DNA from: Kalmusia sp. IMI 367209
Lineage: Eukaryota; Ascomycota; Dothideomycetes; Pleosporales; Didymosphaeriaceae
Reading direction: 5' to 3'
DNA length: 64,000 nt
Assembly (NCBI GenBank): GCA_027946365.1
Contig: JAPEUQ010000009.1
Span: 310,001-374,000 of the forward strand
Shown: one piece after another, positions 26,901-38,800 of the stretch
How positions within the stretch are numbered: the stretch's first letter is position 1
Layout of the letters: each line of letters begins with the position of its first letter
The notes under the pieces: generated by a model
Told to the model about the DNA's origin: nothing
Databases searched by the model: none
What the model saw: only the letters and a program-made list of their open reading frames with translations
Made by a program: the position numbers and the translations under genes

Positions 26901-28800
26901 CATCGAGGCTGCTCGTGCTCTGTAGCGGGTCCGGACTTCTCGATAGTTCTGTACTACTTCCAGTGCCCCGAATAACGACTGGTGTGAGGCGTTCGAGAAG
27001 GAAATCATCCATCTCCGTGCTGGTAGTGCTGGTCACACTGCTTTTGCGGGTCGATGGAGTTCTATCCAAACTCTCGGTCGTTGTTGCTGCACTTGCTGAT
27101 CGTCCAATACTGGAGCCACTGGTTGTGCTTCCATTCCGCCCCCTGACAGCGTACCGACCATAACCTTCGTGGCCTGTACCGGCGGCAGGCCCTCGGCGGT
27201 GAAGCTTCTTCTCCGCTTTTGCAGGAGCGGTTGGTTCTGTCTTGGCACGCCTCGAGAAGAAACCGAATCGCGATGTTTTGCTCGGAGTCGGGGTAGGCTT
27301 AGGTGTAGGTAGCGTTTGAGACCGCTGGCTTTCTTTCTGTAAATCTGGAGTTGGCCCGCGAGTGGGTACACGCGACGGTGGGGCAAAGCCTGAAGCCAGA
27401 CTCGGGTTTGGAGACGGATTACGAGAGGATTGTTTAGACGGAATACCAAACCTGGTCTTGCTGTTCAGTGTAATACTTGTGGATGACCCTGCGGAAGTTG
27501 TCCGTTTATGCGACGATGGAAAGCTTATCATGTTGCTTTGGATGACGGGCGAAGGTCCACGGAATCCAGTTATCTCAGGAGTACCATCCCTGCTTGGTCG
27601 GCTGGGCCTTCGTGGACCTGCTGTTGACGATGGTTGATCAGCTAAATGGGCCAGTTCTGGAGGTGCTTGCACTTTAGGTTTCTCTTCTGTAGGTTGTGAT
27701 GGACGTCGAAGTCCTCTAGCTATCCCACTCTTTCCTACCTCCGGCTGTCGGTACGATGTTGCCTTCGGTGGCGGGCTTGGAGGTGGAGCAGGCAGCCGTT
27801 CTCTTTGTTGACTCGTTTTCGTCCTTCCAGTTTCCGCAAGCACTGTAGATGTAGACGACGAAGAGTTCGTGGACTCTCGAACGGATGGAAGTGCACGTTC
27901 CTCTGGGGTTCTGTATCTGGTAACAGGAGGTCTGGCCTGTAACGGACTGACTTGTCGTGTGCGAACGGTTGATTTGGTGGACATTGCTACTCCCGGGGAA
28001 TATGAAGACATTGAAGTCGGGGTGGATGAGACACTAAATGGTCCTGGAGACTCCGAGTACCGCGTGGATGGAGTGGTAGAAAGAGCATAGTGTGGTACTG
28101 GCGGTGGTAGCACATCCGTAGGTCCTAGCTCGAATTCGTATTGCGCATAGTCCGGAATTTCAAGCTCTGCCTCCGAGCGAGCTAGGATCGTAGAGGTTGG
28201 TGGTAACGATATGCCCAGCACCGTCTCAGAGAAAGGGTCTTTGTAGCCACCAGGAATGCCATTTGCCATGTGTCTTTCCTCTTGAGAGGACATTGAATCT
28301 TCTCTTGCTTGGGCGTCCTGTCTCCCACTGCCAATCCCTATACTCGATTGTTTGCGCCTTAGGAGGTTCGATCGCGGACTGTCGACGGTCGATGCGGAGG
28401 ACCCCGATACGAGTGACGGGGTGCTCGTAGTTGTAGGTACTTCGAGTTTGGGCAAACGAGAAGAAGAGTTCTGCGAAGCGAGCTTAGGAGCCGTCAGACG
28501 TGGAGCAGGACGGGTTATAGGTACAGTGGGAGTAGCGCCACCTTGGCGTGACCCGAGGGCGACCGATGCCTTTGGCGCAGGCAATCTTTGACCAGTAATT
28601 CCTCTGTTGGGAACCACTTGTTCATCTCTGGTGGGCCTCCTCTTCTGCAGCTTCGAAGGCCCTGGCGCGGGTACCTGAGAAATGGCGGTAGTTGGTGTGA
28701 TAGACCGTTGTGGTAATCGGGTCGTAGGTGTGCGATGGGAGTACGGCGTTTGATCCTCCGTTCTCCTTGGAGGGTTGTAATGTGATTTATAGGAAGCCAT
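23938..28800 (-). CDS. Very long low-complexity protein with C-terminal methyltransferase-like domain
   Basis: A single uninterrupted frame from the first in-frame ATG at 28800 to the stop at 23938 gives 1620 residues. About the first 1250 residues are disordered: Ser/Pro/Thr/Arg-rich, with many SP, TP and RxxS sites and a Pro-rich run (PAPPPSPPPK), as in phospho-regulated cytoskeletal or polarity scaffolds. The C-terminal ~350 residues look like a class I SAM-dependent methyltransferase: RVLVIDGLGKDWSYY in motif I position, a middle strand ACVVLRFPSALP, and SECKRVLRPGGFLELSVLD as the typical post-motif of type-11 methyltransferases. The acceptor substrate is unknown. Met at 28800 is preferred because upstream in-frame codons lack an ATG. 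Fungal genes of this layout exist as hypothetical methyltransferase-domain proteins. Confidence 0.85.
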   Translation of the reverse strand: MASYKSHYNPPRRTEDQTPYSHRTPTTRLPQRSITPTTAISQVPAPGPSKLQKRRPTRDEQVVPNRGITGQRLPAPKASVALGSRQGGATPTVPITRPAPRLTAPKLASQNSSSRLPKLEVPTTTSTPSLVSGSSASTVDSPRSNLLRRKQSSIGIGSGRQDAQAREDSMSSQEERHMANGIPGGYKDPFSETVLGISLPPTSTILARSEAELEIPDYAQYEFELGPTDVLPPPVPHYALSTTPSTRYSESPGPFSVSSTPTSMSSYSPGVAMSTKSTVRTRQVSPLQARPPVTRYRTPEERALPSVRESTNSSSSTSTVLAETGRTKTSQQRERLPAPPPSPPPKATSYRQPEVGKSGIARGLRRPSQPTEEKPKVQAPPELAHLADQPSSTAGPRRPSRPSRDGTPEITGFRGPSPVIQSNMISFPSSHKRTTSAGSSTSITLNSKTRFGIPSKQSSRNPSPNPSLASGFAPPSRVPTRGPTPDLQKESQRSQTLPTPKPTPTPSKTSRFGFFSRRAKTEPTAPAKAEKKLHRRGPAAGTGHEGYGRYAVRGRNGSTTSGSSIGRSASAATTTESLDRTPSTRKSSVTSTTSTEMDDFLLERLTPVVIRGTGSSTELSRSPDPLQSTSSLDVSNPATSQLKKTISNSSQGEVNGSRPTLLPSAMSNSARGMSPVKKMPLGLRQPSSSDDDTKKSFIPSLAARRTSRTSKIVDAPPPAKDNLGRTRKDSISGVISEGKEGNWLKSSKKEKSDQGSSKTSRKWNFFQRAHGVPRVPAPAVEASTASPARVPTSRSVAHYAILDAQSGLDAQDIEMIMQEADSTPDEISAPQEQHIHSVDFESKPVEKERLQSMLLPPKPILPSDFALPARPASPKVYLQSTPEPQPKLTLDTSVTAQPHPAPPSVADLTPVTDLSATSSPVSPLSTVGPLESVVSPKSIAAPAMLSSLPAGLSPPGPPPQNLPPRPSRLAQVGRIPQVVSSRHQAHRPASRSFSRPFAPNQPGPGGPPRTSFDSIGSLTATAGPAEPYPILHGLNALTHGTAIATMSPSAEESARQGEFFHFASRKGSEVSYSSSSGTWSFPATAGTAVVPIRGAPRSEDEVWNEYDDLIDEVLSPIDSQLIVGGEVIQKRPSLEPLPLRPKHSRASSHSAASAAGVSNPSLHLRRSRLLAVLHSQSPTSSVSLSDFLQEYGERNISVIDPITGRLSFPSTTHMSVGSGPRNRASSNRSSLPASLSLSSRQSKATLASNSDKDRNSSSANRYRDTRLMEMAETQADGLSSMANLRFGALMTSKWLSFGRVIFSPAHFELNDPEHDRVLVIDGLGKDWSYYCALTYPEATVYNLGPGQSSWTPSTSNAPEPWSTLKNHRHFNHTSLSDSFPFPKGFFACVVLRFPSALPTSVHRSVISECKRVLRPGGFLELSVLDLDLVNMGNRARRAVRGLKVKMQVADENVSLRNISDEIMGLVGRKGFTECNRCFVGVPVAGQLLPPEDIQSKKRKGSAASSASKATGSGTRVNKKPKPEVSFSDLLNTRASSESTDNSITDMVARVGRWWYSRCYESLVLPEAGEPDAANSGNLLQSSIWRDESLINECEKRGTSFRLLIGYAQKPEVGVRRTVSV

Positions 28801-31800
28801 GTTGGGCAACTCGGTGCGACCCGGTTGGATACCTCGCGCAACGGCAGACCAAGCCCTGTATGACAAAAGCTTGTGTGTATTGAGCAACTCATGAAGACAT
28901 AGGTATGGTCAGTGAAAAATGGCCCTCGGGTACCACAAAGAATAATGTTGGGGTATGCTGGTTGGGTTCGTTCTTGGTGCCGTCAGCAGCACTCAGCTCG
29001 GGGTGCTTCCGTGTGGTTGTTTGGTGTACTGTGTGTAGCGCTCGGGATGTCCAGAATGCTGGAAGCCTGGGGGTGGCAAATCTGACTATAGCTCAGGTAC
29101 ATCGGACGGGAGCCGCGCCATTTAAGATGGCTAAGAATTTACTACGCAATTCCTGAGTCTCCAGCAGAAATTCGGTGAGGACCGGTTACTCTTCGCGCGT
29201 GCTACGCCACCCTACGGAGCTTCCGAGAGAGTCGTGGCGTTCGGTTAGTCCGATCCTGGGTATAGTCTGTGGCGGTGCTTGCATACAAGCAGCAAGGGTA
29301 GGAGTCGGTGAGGCGGGCAAATGCAGAAGTTGGGCCAGCGACCGAACATATAATTGTAGAGATGGAGCTCACGCGTCCGTGTTGCTTTAACGGGCCTTGG
29401 TCTCCGTCGTGAGTTGCCGCTGTGGGGAGTGTCCGCGAGTTTCCGTTCTAAGCGACGAGGCAAACCTGGAGCTTCAAGGGACTCCTGGCTCAAGGACCAA
29501 GGGACACCAGGGTGAAAATCTAGGTCGTTGGACGAGCGCGTTCGGACTTGCTGACTCTGCTGTCTGACAAGTTACAAGCGGGGTATAGGTCTGATATATG
29601 GCGTGCGGCCCAACGCGACCCCCAAAACCGCGACGCGCCGCTCTTCTTCCAAGTGGAGATGGGCTGACAGGCCGGAGCATTGCCGTCTAGCAACAGCGCT
29701 TGCGCTTAGAGGGCGGGTAGAGTCTGGGAAAAAGAGGGCATCGACCAGTGAGGCGCGTTGACTGTATTGGAGGGGGGCGATTCGTAACTGATCCCTGTAT
29801 TCGGGGCGCACAGGCGGAGTGTTGAAGGCGTGACTAGACGAGAGTCAAGTGCCAGCGATTGGACGTCAGCATTTTCGCTAGCCATCGTTTTTCCCACACT
29901 ATCATGCGGCTGCCGACGATCAAAAGCCATGGCTATCAGGCTCAAGCAAAAGCCTGCTCTCCTCTTGTTGTGGATGAGATGAGACGACTCAATCGCAGCT
30001 GAGGTAAAGAGGTTTGGCGAGTCGCAGGTACACTGGAAGTACTAACGAAGCCCCCGTGCTGTGTTCAGCTACAATGCGAAGACAACCAGATCGCCCAGAT
30101 CGTGGGTTCATGCTCGATGGGCATTCCAATTGGGTAAACACAAGGACACATCTCGCATCTGATCGCTTTCCGAGCAGGATGGCTCTAGTGGGTGCTTGGA
30201 GAAACGTCAAACCAGATCCATACAACCCACCGTACGCCGTATGCAGCTCCATCAAAATGGTCACAGCAAGAGTTGGTTGGGAGGCCTTCACGGCTGGTTC
30301 TAAGACCATACTAGAGACCCAGCCTGTTCAATGAGAGCGCAAGATGGGGGACCACAACGAATGATGCACAGGCCGAGGAGTCATCCGGTCTTTGATGCGC
30401 GATTTCCGCCGTGGGCGCCCAATACTGAAGGATCAGATCTTGTTTGTTGCTATTCTCGTGACCGTAACATTGCCGGCCGAAGAAACCTGGAGGATTCGTC
30501 GACGGTTGCGTGGTTCTGAGATGCCGGAGAGACCGTGACCGCGCAAGCTGAAGGGTGGCTAGGTGCATGCGCTTGGCATGCTAGCTGCAGAAAGTGAGGC
30601 TGGTGTCTCGCCACTTGCACTGCCGCCTGCCAACACATCAAAGGCGAAAAGATTCCTCTGCAAAGAAAGACTTGATGCTCGATGGCCGCAACGTCGCCGT
30701 GTGCGCGCAAGAATAGCGTGTGTTCTTTGCTCAACCCGTTCAGTCCGGTCTTCGGGGGGAAGGGGGCAACCGCCGAAGTCAGATCCGGCATCCAGGTCCC
30801 ATCCAGGTCCCTCGTAAGCCACCGCGTCGTCTGATGCCTCTTCTGCGCCCTCATTCGTGCATCCCAAGTGTGACTCGTGTGAACCCTGCTACATTGCTTC
30901 TCGGTCATGTGATTACGCCATACCGCAATGATCCGACTCAATTGCTCCTCTTCACCAATGATTGAGCGGAGCAGCACTCCAACGTGATCGCTCGCTGCGG
31001 CTCTCTGCAGGGGCAACACCGCGATTACTTGCTTTCACGATCACCAACAAGCGTCGTCGTCTCTGTGAGACATTTCGGCGTTGCGACATGGGCAAACGGC
31101 GACCATCTGATCCCACCATGGAGGAGCACCGCATGATTGTGTGCGCCTTGCATTGGTCCAATGAGATTTTGACCATGGCGCGATTTAGCAGTCCTCTATG
31201 GGTGGTCTTGAACATTTGCCCTCCTCACGAATTAATATACACTAGCCTGGCTTGCAGAGACAAATTCAACAGTCCGCCTGATAGCTGCTTGTTGCGTGAT
31301 GCGCCTCAACAGTTCCAACCCTTGATTTGTTGCGTTGATGTTGGACGGTAAGTGGACACGACCCACACAACCTTCAATGTGTCCTGAGGTTGATTTGTGG
31401 GGTCTTACGATCGGTGAATGGCTATCTAACCGCTCCCAAGACAGTTAGTCCAGGCTATCGTAATAAGCTTTCGTTGAACGGCCTCGACGCAGAGAGAATG
31501 CATATTGATACCCTTCGGTATGTAAGATCTTGAGCTTCGGCAAGCATGCCCTACCTTTGCTTTCGCTTCAGTTGCGGGTAGGAGCCCGTTTCGTCTGAAA
31601 CAACTTCGGATAGGTTTCCACCTATGATTTAGCGCCTTTCGTACCACCTCATTTGAGAATGAAAGTTTCCATTATCGTTCGTGAGCGAGTATCGATGCTA
31701 AGTGTACAAGGATGCCAATTACGCCAGAGCTCCTTCATCATCCTTCATTAAGTCCGAAATATGGCTCGCTGCTCCGCTCTAACGGTGACAAAAACTACTA

Positions 31801-32056
31801 GAAACAACACAGAAACAGTCGGAGCCTCAAAGAAACTTTGCCTATAAGAGGCTACTCTGATCAACGTTTGTCCAAATCTCTGTGAACAGTCGCATCGCCC
31901 AGATAGGACCTCAAGTCGGTGCCCGCCAATGGCGCATTCTCGTCTACTCCAATATTCCAGAACTGAGTCGAATGCACAGGGGCTACGGAGCTTTGGCGCA
32001 GTAATTTATTGTCGTCACCTACGGAACGTTTGCGTCCATAACAATTCTTGCGGTGA
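28801..32056. other. Gene-poor span, left part
   Basis: Starts with the promoter of the long methyltransferase-like gene. After that I find no frame with recognised motifs, signal peptide plus ATG, or consistent splicing. A 106-codon ATG frame on minus at 29989-30309 has no recognisable content and is not called. A 21-bp stretch near 30220 (tccatacaacccaccgtacgc) nearly matches one near 7771, the only cross-similarity I noticed to the other gene-poor span. Confidence 0.45.
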
Positions 32057-33010
32057 TCATTTCTTGTGGTGGTGGAAGATGTCCTGGCCGCCGTGGCTGC
32101 CGTGACTTTGTTGGCGGTCGTCGTGGGAGCTCTTGTGTTTGTGGGGGGCTGTGGGAGCTATGGGAGTGAAATATGAGTTAGAGGGATCTCGTCACCGCTT
32201 CCCCGATGTTGCTTCTCCCACTGCTCAGCCCGCCACGTATCCCGCCGTTCGTACCACCGCTTCAGCTCGTCCCACCTGATCCTCACAGCACCCTCAGCAG
32301 ACAAAATACCATACCGAGAACAGCATTGAGAGTACTTGACCCTTCTCGTTCGATGCGTGCACAGCTGCTGTGGGTGAAGTGATGTTGTTCGTCAGTGTCT
32401 CCGTACATTCTAAGGAAAATCGCGTTGGAAGGAGCCTCGTCAGGTAGTGACCTTGTCCAAGTAAATCTGTCGGTGCGGTGGGTCTCGGAGGAGCCCATAG
32501 AAGCCATATTAGCGTAACTCGGACTTGATGGTATGTTGACCTCACTCCAGAATCTAGACACTGTCTTGGACGAAGCTTGTGAAGCTTTACCCGCGTCCCC
32601 GTCTAGCAAGATCTCCAATGCTACTAGATTAATGCTATATGGAAGGTAGCGATCGTAGTGGTCATACAGTCACGATATGGTCTTGTTCTTTCCCTCGTAC
32701 TGGATTGTAAATCTGCAGACAAGGCCATGCTACCATTCGGTGGGTTGTTGAGAGGTGTGACCAAGGCCACAGCTACAACGATCATGAATAAGAAGAGGTA
32801 CGTTATAGATTGATACGTATTGTGGAAGGGTAGTAGGAGAGCTAGATCGATGGTGCTGTTGAAGTAGGACCGCGAGATGGAAGTATCGATGAGGAGTGGG
32901 AATGGTTAAGGGAGGCCAATGGAAAGAGCACGATTGATGGCGTGGGTAATATTGAGAGAGCTTAAAATAGCAGGAAGAAGGATGGTGTCGACTTGGCCCA
33001 GTCAAGATAG
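32057..33010 (-). pseudogene. Decayed gene for an unidentified membrane protein
   Basis: Reading the minus strand, protein-like segments follow in order but are broken. Piece 1 at ~33005-32730 has VDTILLPAILSSLNITHAI, an in-frame TAA, then a membrane segment (SITYLFLFMIVVAVALVTP). Piece 2 at ~32705-32320 has IQYEGKNKTIS, an in-frame TGA, then LYDHYDRYLPYSINLVALE and ILLDGDAGKASQASSKTVS. Piece 3, one frame off, has GAVRIRWDELKRWYERRDTW. The last piece ends HGGQDIFHHHKK at a TGA (32057-32059). The stops are one C-to-T change from CAA and CGA. The content looks like a real protein with a His-rich tail, but no family is recognised. Exact limits are approximate. Confidence 0.45.
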
Positions 33011-35878
33011 TGAGAGGCTAGTATACTACTTGTCCTATGTAGTGCGACTAGCGTGGCTATCTAATACCGGCGCCTTAGCCACGCTACACGTTGCAATACC
33101 AATGACAAAGCGAAGCATCTGTCACAGTTACATCCGTGAGCAAATACTGCTCTGCGACACATGCGGTAATTCTCATCGGAAAAACCGGTGAATCTACAAA
33201 CACAAAGTAATTATGATGATTGCGACTCCGTTTGACTGCCAACGTGATTAGCACATGATTTGCGTTAGCCGACTGCAGCAATGTATCTCAGGCTGCCGGA
33301 GTCAAGGAAAGAAAGGTACGTAGGAAAACGGATATCCGTAAGCTAATGAATATTTTCAAGCCGTAGTTCGAAGAAGAGTCTAATATATCGTGCATATTGA
33401 TTGATAGTGTGATGGTGGACTGTAACAGTGGAGTGTGATGGTGTTGCTAATGATGCTGGTAGTTTCACTAAACGCTTGACGGCGCCCTTGAGCGACGTTG
33501 CCTCAATATCTTGACCTGGCGGCATACACAGATTCGTATCGCCTCGCATACATGCAGCACTATATCCTGGTAGCAAATGATTTTTGAGCTTGCGTATCAC
33601 AACGCACATGATCCCCCAACGCACATACTATAGCCTTAGAGAAAGACTCTTAACAAGTAGAAGCAAGACGATTACAGTATGTTGTACTTTACGGTAATAT
33701 TATAATTGTACCATGAGTTCCCGTGATCCACTCGCCTCATTCGCCTCTCCTTGTCGAGCCATGCCATGCATCTACGGCTTTAGTGACTAGTTACGAACGT
33801 GTGCGCTCCGGATCTAGTCGATCCCTTTCTGACGATATGCTTTCTTGCACATGCGCATTAATGCTATAGATTCGTGTTCCTTATTTGGTTATCTAGTCGC
33901 TCTCTCAATTCTGATTATGAATTAGGGGCTATGAAATTCAATGTGGATGTCAATTCTAATAGGAGATACCATCTCGTAGAACTGAACGAGGGGGCGTGGG
34001 ACGTATGTATTGCGGTCGAACGATGTCAGTGGCATGGCTAGGCGATTCTGGTGACTTGGGCCATTGGGTGTACTCAACAGTCTGTTCATTTTCTACTATA
34101 CCGAGCCAGGTGTTTGGTGAATCCCGCTGGCTGGTACTAGCATTATGACCTTTATATCGACTTGGGCACAGCTCGCACTTCCACACCTGTCCGGCATTAT
34201 AACTGCGAAGTAGGAAATAGGTAAAGGTATGATGTGCATGCCCCACCATGCCATATTGTATCACTGTAAATAGTCTTCCTTGGACGTGTTCAGAGTGCCC
34301 ATGCTACTATATACGAGTCTATATCGTAGTAGATCAAAACTAGATCACGTAATATACTACAATCTGTGCAGGTGACATTTTAGTTGACGATGTGTTTGAA
34401 ATTCTTGCTTCGCTCATAACCCTCAATCTTGTCAGCCTCTAATAAGATACCTCACAGTATAACCGAGTACACTACGAATGGATTCATTGGCTAACATGGG
34501 TGTTTCGTGCAGAGAATGGTGACTCTAGTACTGGCGCTTAATGTGCGTCTTGAAGTCATGGAACACTACGGTTGTGTTGGCTTGATCGACAGTGATTACT
34601 AGTCATTTTTAGGATGCAACATTTTATGTAGGATGAAGCTGAAGCTTGGTGCCTTATGCCTGTGCTAAGTCGCTCTGGACTTCCTGACTAGGATAATAGG
34701 CAACGTCACGCCGGGTGATACCTTTTAGTGGCAATTCCCTTTCAGAATTGCTGGTCATCGATCATCTTAATATATCTCCGTCAAGTGATCGCCGCTACTA
34801 GTAGTAGGAAAAGTGAGCTTTTATCGACGCTTGTTATGTAAATATTTTACGTCCGTCCCTGCGTACTGGGACAAACGGCGTAACGGAGCAGGTTCGCACT
34901 TCAGACCTTCGCAATCTCTTGCCTGTGAGTTGATAGATGTATAATTAGTAAGTATAGTGGTGCTTCATAACCAATTACCTTTCAGCACATCATCTTCAGT
35001 GATTATTGCCGCGACGTTGGCCGTATCGTCAAGAGTTCTGTCGACGCCGTCACTTGACCCTTCATCGACACTCCTGTCTACGCGCAACTAGGAGGGTCTC
35101 TCTAGATTTCGGAGAATCTAATGCAAAGCACGGTTAGCAAAGATCCTATTTCCAAGCTCTAAAAGCTTTTTGATCTAAAAAAGGATGTAATCTGGGATAT
35201 TCGCTGGTCAGGAGCGAAAATCGCGAAAATCGCGAAAATCGCTACAGTGGGTCGGGATGCGCAGAGTCTTGGTATGCAGTGGTGTGCTCGAGTATCGCTG
35301 TATTCTGTCGTAATAAATTCGACGTTATACCTAACGTTGTAAGAGGTTGGCCTGTGGCGCGTGTGCCGACTTTATAAAACATCTACAGTCAAATGCTCAG
35401 CCTCATTGCTGCAACATGGCCTCGCTCCTGGTATTGCATGGGCACGCGTCAACGCGCTCTCCCCTGCGTCTAATCTTCCGTCTCATTGCTGTAATGAACA
35501 AGGTTAGTCAAGTGTTATCACAAGACCATCCGCTTGGCATATATTCTTCTTACCATGCTCTGGCAGATTATGGTGATGTGTCTCGCTTGATAGAGGACGT
35601 TCCGGCTCATGCCCTCAGCCGCGCGTGCCCCGCCTCAGGCCTGATCTGTCATCCCACCAAACCAAGAACACAGCAAAGAACATCATTTTCCGCTCCCAGT
35701 CCGCGGAGTATTGTTTCACCCTAGAATCATCCAGAGCTACATAGCCATTCGTTCTCCCCTTGATATGCAGATCTCTTGAAGCGAACGGAAAAGTCAGCTG
35801 CCATACTCACGTCCTGCCAGGCTGCAGCGTCGAGCCCCGTCCTCACCGCCTGTACCTACCGCACACACGTACGAATCG
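33011..35878. other. Gene-poor span, right part, ending in the NLR promoter
   Basis: AT-rich in places (33.2-35.1 kb) with no supportable gene. A ~96-codon minus-strand frame ending at 33956 with a CELC motif is possible but unsupported. The last few hundred bases before 35879 should be the promoter and leader of the NLR gene. Confidence 0.45.
35214..35242. repeat. Short tandem repeat, 9-bp unit gcgaaaatc
   Basis: Three perfect copies of gcgaaaatc followed by gc. Similar CG/AAAA motifs occur in terminal repeats of some fungal DNA transposons, but I find no inverted partner or target-site duplication, so no element is called. Confidence 0.6.
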
Positions 35879-38800
35879 ATGCGACTTTTAAAGTATGAAG
35901 AAGATGGTGCCCTTAACATCATTGACTTTGACGACGATGGGGTACCTCCATATGCCATACTTTCACATACGTGGGGAGCAGACGAAGAGGAAGTGACTTT
36001 CACGGACCTCGTGAGAGGCGACGGCAAGGCTGAGCGTGGCGATGAAAAGGAGGGCTACGAGAAGATCTCTTTTTGTGGAAAACAGGCACAGCAAGATAAC
36101 CTACAATACTTCTGGGTCGACACATGCTGCATCGACAAGACAGACAAGGCTGAGCTCTCCCAGGCTATCCGATCTATGTTTCGCTGGTACCAGAACGCGA
36201 CGAAATGCTATGTGTATCTATCAGATGTATCTACAAGGAAGAGGAAACTCGACAATATGCTCACCGAGGTCATCTGGGAGCCTACTTTCAGGGCTAGTCG
36301 CTGGTTCACGCGTGGCTGGACGCTTCAAGAGCTTCTTGCCCCAAGAACAGTCGAGTTCTTCTCTCGGGAATGGGTGAGGCTTGGTGACAAGGTATCACTT
36401 AAGCCGTTAATCCACAAGATCACGGGTATCTCGCGCGAAGCACTCGACGGAGCTCCTCTCTCCCAGTTTAGTGTGGACGAGCGCCTACGGTGGAAAGGCG
36501 ATAGGGAGACTAAGCGTGAGGAAGATGCATGGTATTCATTATCAGGCATCTTGGATGTTGAGATAGCGCCGGCTTATAGCGAAGGGGCGGCGAGCGCATT
36601 TAAACGTTTGATGGATGAGCGTCATAAGCTAGAAAGATGCATCCAGGATATACGACACACGGATCCGCGCGATGACAAGAAACGCATTGAAGAGACTAAA
36701 GGCGGACTGCTAGCAGACTCCTACCGCTGGGTTCTCGATAATACTACTTTTAAGCAATGGCAACAGGACCAGCACAGTCGACTACTATGGGTGAAAGGCG
36801 ATCCTGGTAAAGGAAAGACGATGCTGCTCTGTGGCATCATAGACGAGCTGTACAGCTCACTACCTAAATCTGCCCTTTTAGTGTATTTCTTCTGCCAAGC
36901 GACCGACTCTCGAATCAACAGCGCCACAGCCGTGCTGCGAGGGTTGTTATACATGCTCGTAAATCAGCAAACGTCACTTATATCGCACGTCCGCAAGAAG
37001 TACGATCACGCAGGTCAAGCCTTGTTCAAGGATGCGAATGCTTGGGTAGCCTTAGCGGAGATTTTCGCGGACGTTCTCCGAGACCCAAGACTGTGCCCTA
37101 CCTACCTAGTTATTGACGCGCTGGATGAATGCATGACTGATCTGCCAAAAATTGATTGACTTAATCGTAAAGCAGTTGCCTGTATCCTACCGCATCAAGT
37201 GGATTATCTCCAGTCGCAACTGGCCAAGTATTGAAGAGCAGCTAGAGCGCGCAGGGCACAAAGTGAGACTGAGCCTCGAGCTGAACGCAAAGTCGGTTGC
37301 GACGGCGGTTAACATCTTTATCCAGCAAAAGGTTGATCAATTAGCGCAGGAAAAGCAATATAAAGCAGAGATTCGACACGCTGTACTCCGACACTTAACG
37401 TCAAACGCTAACGATACCTTTCTCTGGGTAGCGTTAGTATGTCAAGCTCTCAAAGCAACGCCAAAATGGAATGTGCTAAAGAAGCTAGCGCTATTTCCGC
37501 CTGGGCTAGATGAATTGTACAAGCAAATGATGCACCAGGTCAGCGAGTCCGACGGCGCTGAGATCTATCAGCAGGTACTGGCGTCGACTATAGTCCTATA
37601 TCGACCTGTTACGATCGCCGAATTAGTCGCGCTTGTGGAGCCGCTTAACGACTTTGTTAATGACCTAGACTTAGTGCGGGAGATTGTTGGCCACTGTGGA
37701 TCATTTCTCACTCTGCGAGAAGATACAATCTACTTTGTGCATCAGTCTGCGGAAGAATATCTCTTTACAAAAGGGATTGATAAGGTCTTCCCACATGGGA
37801 TTGAAGCCGCTCATCGCGCGATCTTCTATAGGTCGCTCAAAATTTTGTCTAAGACACTGCACAGGGATATGTACAGTCTGCGAGCGCTCGGATCTTCGAT
37901 TGACAATGTCAGACCGCCTACGCCAGACCCGTTAGCAACGTCACACTACCCATGCGTATACTTGATTGATCACCTATACGATTCGAAACCCAAGTCTCAA
38001 GTAAATAATGTTGGTGAACTGCAAGTCGCAGGTATTATTAAATTTATAAGGAGAAAGATATCTCTACTGGCTAGAAGGGCTTAGTCTATGCAAGAGCATA
38101 GCAAAAGCTATAAATTTGATAACGAAGCTACACGATCTAGTCCAGGTATGGCGCGTGCAGACAATATGTCTATTTAATGTATTTATCGCAGATGCTAATA
38201 CGATTAGGAAATGTGTGATTCAGAAGAGCTTATCAAGCTTATCGATGACGCGCACAAATTTGTTATGTATCATGAAAAGACGATCGAGAGCTACCCTCTT
38301 CAAATATATGCATCTGCGCTGTTGTTTAGTCCGACAGGAAGCGTGATTAGAAAATTGTTCCAGCACGAAGAGCTAAAAGGAATCAAGATTAAACCAGCTA
38401 TGAACAACGGCTGGAATAACGACTGGAGTGCGTTCCCGCAGATGTTCGAGGGCCATAGCAAGGGAGTCTGCTCATTAGTCTTCTCTCACAATTCAACCAA
38501 AATCCTGTCGGCGTCATACGACCAGACGGTGAAGGTCTGGGACACCAGCAGCTGCAAACTCCTACAGACGTTCAAGGGCCATAGTAATGGGGTCAGATCA
38601 ATAGCCTTCTCCCACGACTCAACCCAAATCGCATCAACGTCAAGTGACAAGACGGTCAAGATCTGGAATACCAGCAGCGGCGAGCTCTTGCGGACACTCA
38701 AGGGCCATAGTTACGGGGTCTGGTCAGTGGCCTTCTCTCACGACTCAAACCGAATCGCGTCGGCTTCGGTGGACCAGACGGTCAAGATCTGGGACACTAG

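Noticed and set aside
30450..31019. 189-codon open frame on the minus strand
   Set aside because: It has no ATG at its start, no motif and no splice logic.
35200..35260. Transposon terminal repeat suggested by gcgaaaatc copies
   Set aside because: No inverted partner, target duplication or transposase was found nearby.
38116..38346. Separate small gene between the second and third NLR pieces
   Set aside because: Its first part continues the NLR after a one-base shift and its middle is the 62-nt intron.
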